This document shows positions 63,406-64,000 of a DNA stretch of 64,000 nucleotides, piece by piece; positions within the stretch are counted from its first letter, which is position 1; the number at the start of each line of letters is the position of its first letter. The stretch covers positions 434,001-498,000 of the forward strand of contig NC_063072.1 of the NCBI RefSeq assembly GCF_022605165.1, written 5' to 3'. The position numbers were made by a program, and so were the translations under genes. The DNA comes from Purpureocillium takamizusanense (taxonomy: Eukaryota; Ascomycota; Sordariomycetes; Hypocreales; Ophiocordycipitaceae). The notes under the pieces were generated by a model that saw only the letters and a list, made by a program, of their open reading frames with translations, had not been told where the DNA came from and searched no databases.

Positions 63406-64000
63406 ATGCGCCTCCTCCTCTACATCCCCATCTTCCTCTCCCTCCTATCCTCCGCCGCCGCGCAATTCGGCTTCTTCGACCAAATGTTCGGCGGCGGCGG
63501 CGGCGGCTCTCAGCACGATGACGACGACGACCACCCGCACCACCAGCACCAGAAGCGCCAGGCCAACAACCCGAGCGACGCCTCGATCTACCGCGCGCAC
63601 TACGATCAGTGTACGTTTTCTTGCGTTGCCATCCTCTCCCCTTCCTTTCCTCCCTTTACCCTCTTCCCTCCCCTTCATCCCCTTGCCATCTTCTCATCGC
63701 CATCTTCATCACCAACCACCCACTCGCCCCGTACCTCGTTGAATTATCGTTTGTTTCTTGCTCCCCCCCCCCCTTCACTCCCTCTCCCACTAACATCCAC
63801 GCGCGCCCGCGCCCACAAAACAGCCTCCTGCGACAAGTACCTCTGCCCCGACACCCTCGCCTGCGTCCACTTCCCGCACCACTGCCCCTGCGCCTGGGAC
63901 TCCCACCAGGACAAGGTCGAGCTCGCCGACGGCCTCCGCGTCTGCGTCTCCAAAGGCGGCTTCCGCCCCGGCGAGGCCGCGCGCAAGATTGAGCTCGCCC
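63406..64000 (+). CDS. LCL2: Long chronological lifespan protein 2 (LCL2), 3' truncated by window
   Basis: Exon 1 is 63406-63610 and exon 2 runs from 63824 past the window end, with a 213-nt intron (GTACGT donor, AACAG acceptor). The product starts with a signal peptide ([20 protein letters not shown]), followed by [10 protein letters not shown], a Gly/His/Asp-rich stretch, and the conserved fungal LCL2 block: [55 protein letters not shown]. Cysteine spacing matches the family. About 127 residues are visible; orthologues end a few residues later. LCL2 is an ER or secretory-pathway protein linked to ER-associated degradation and lifespan in yeast; its molecular activity is not settled. Confidence 0.92.
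   Translation, partial: MRLLLYIPIFLSLLSSAAAQFGFFDQMFGGGGGGSQHDDDDDHPHHQHQKRQANNPSDASIYRAHYDQCTFSCVAILSPSFPPFTLFPPLHPLAIFSSPSSSPTTHSPRTSLNYRLFLAPPPPSLPLPLTSTRARAHKTASCDKYLCPDTLACVHFPHHCPCAWDSHQDKVELADGLRVCVSKGGFRPGEAARKIELA

Overview
The window looks like nuclear DNA of a filamentous ascomycete (Pezizomycotina), most likely a Sordariomycete of the Hypocreales type. The signs are short spliceosomal introns (about 50-120 nt, GTAAGT/GTATGT/GTACGT donors, CTAAC/CTGAC branch sites), a HET-domain gene, a Tad1-like LINE, several intron-bearing small secreted proteins, and fungal forms of mL57, bL27m and LCL2. The species call is inference from gene content only.

Layout. 1-7 kb: the 3' part of a FAD-linked oxidase gene, a 494-bp TA-flanked MITE, then about 5 kb of decayed or unresolved sequence. 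7.3 kb: a two-exon gene for a short cysteine-rich, defensin-like secreted peptide. 8.2-20.1 kb: two adjacent minus-strand genes, a large protein of a lineage-expanded fungal family of unknown function and a Zn(II)2Cys6-type protein. The second carries a complete 6-kb LINE inside one small intron, with a 14-bp target-site duplication. The two genes lie 34 nt apart and could be one in-frame spliced fusion. 20-26.6 kb: gene-poor, with a broken secreted-protein gene, a perfect 42-bp-arm inverted repeat and simple repeats. 26.7-31.8 kb: a small secreted protein, an acidic protein with SUMO-interacting motifs, and a ten-exon seven-helix membrane protein that appears to use a 3-nt microexon. 33-41 kb: a flavin reductase-like protein, a small membrane protein, three small secreted cysteine-rich proteins and a 76-aa hypothetical. 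41.8-48 kb: a HET-domain protein, tRNA-Asp, mL57 and a polytopic membrane protein. 49.6-50.7 kb: a TIR-bounded element with an extremely AT-rich core. 50.8-60.4 kb: a hydrolase/CorA-like fusion protein and a zinc-finger/DUF3716-like/cupin protein. 61.8-64 kb: bL27m and LCL2 (cut by the window end), transcribed divergently.

Only a few genes have an evident role: mL57, bL27m and tRNA-Asp in translation, LCL2 in the secretory pathway. The rest is accessory or fungus-specific: secreted peptides, a HET protein, a seven-helix membrane protein and expanded families. All exon structures were built by hand from splice consensus and reading phase; each multi-exon model given as a CDS closes in frame unless stated, and none has transcript support here.
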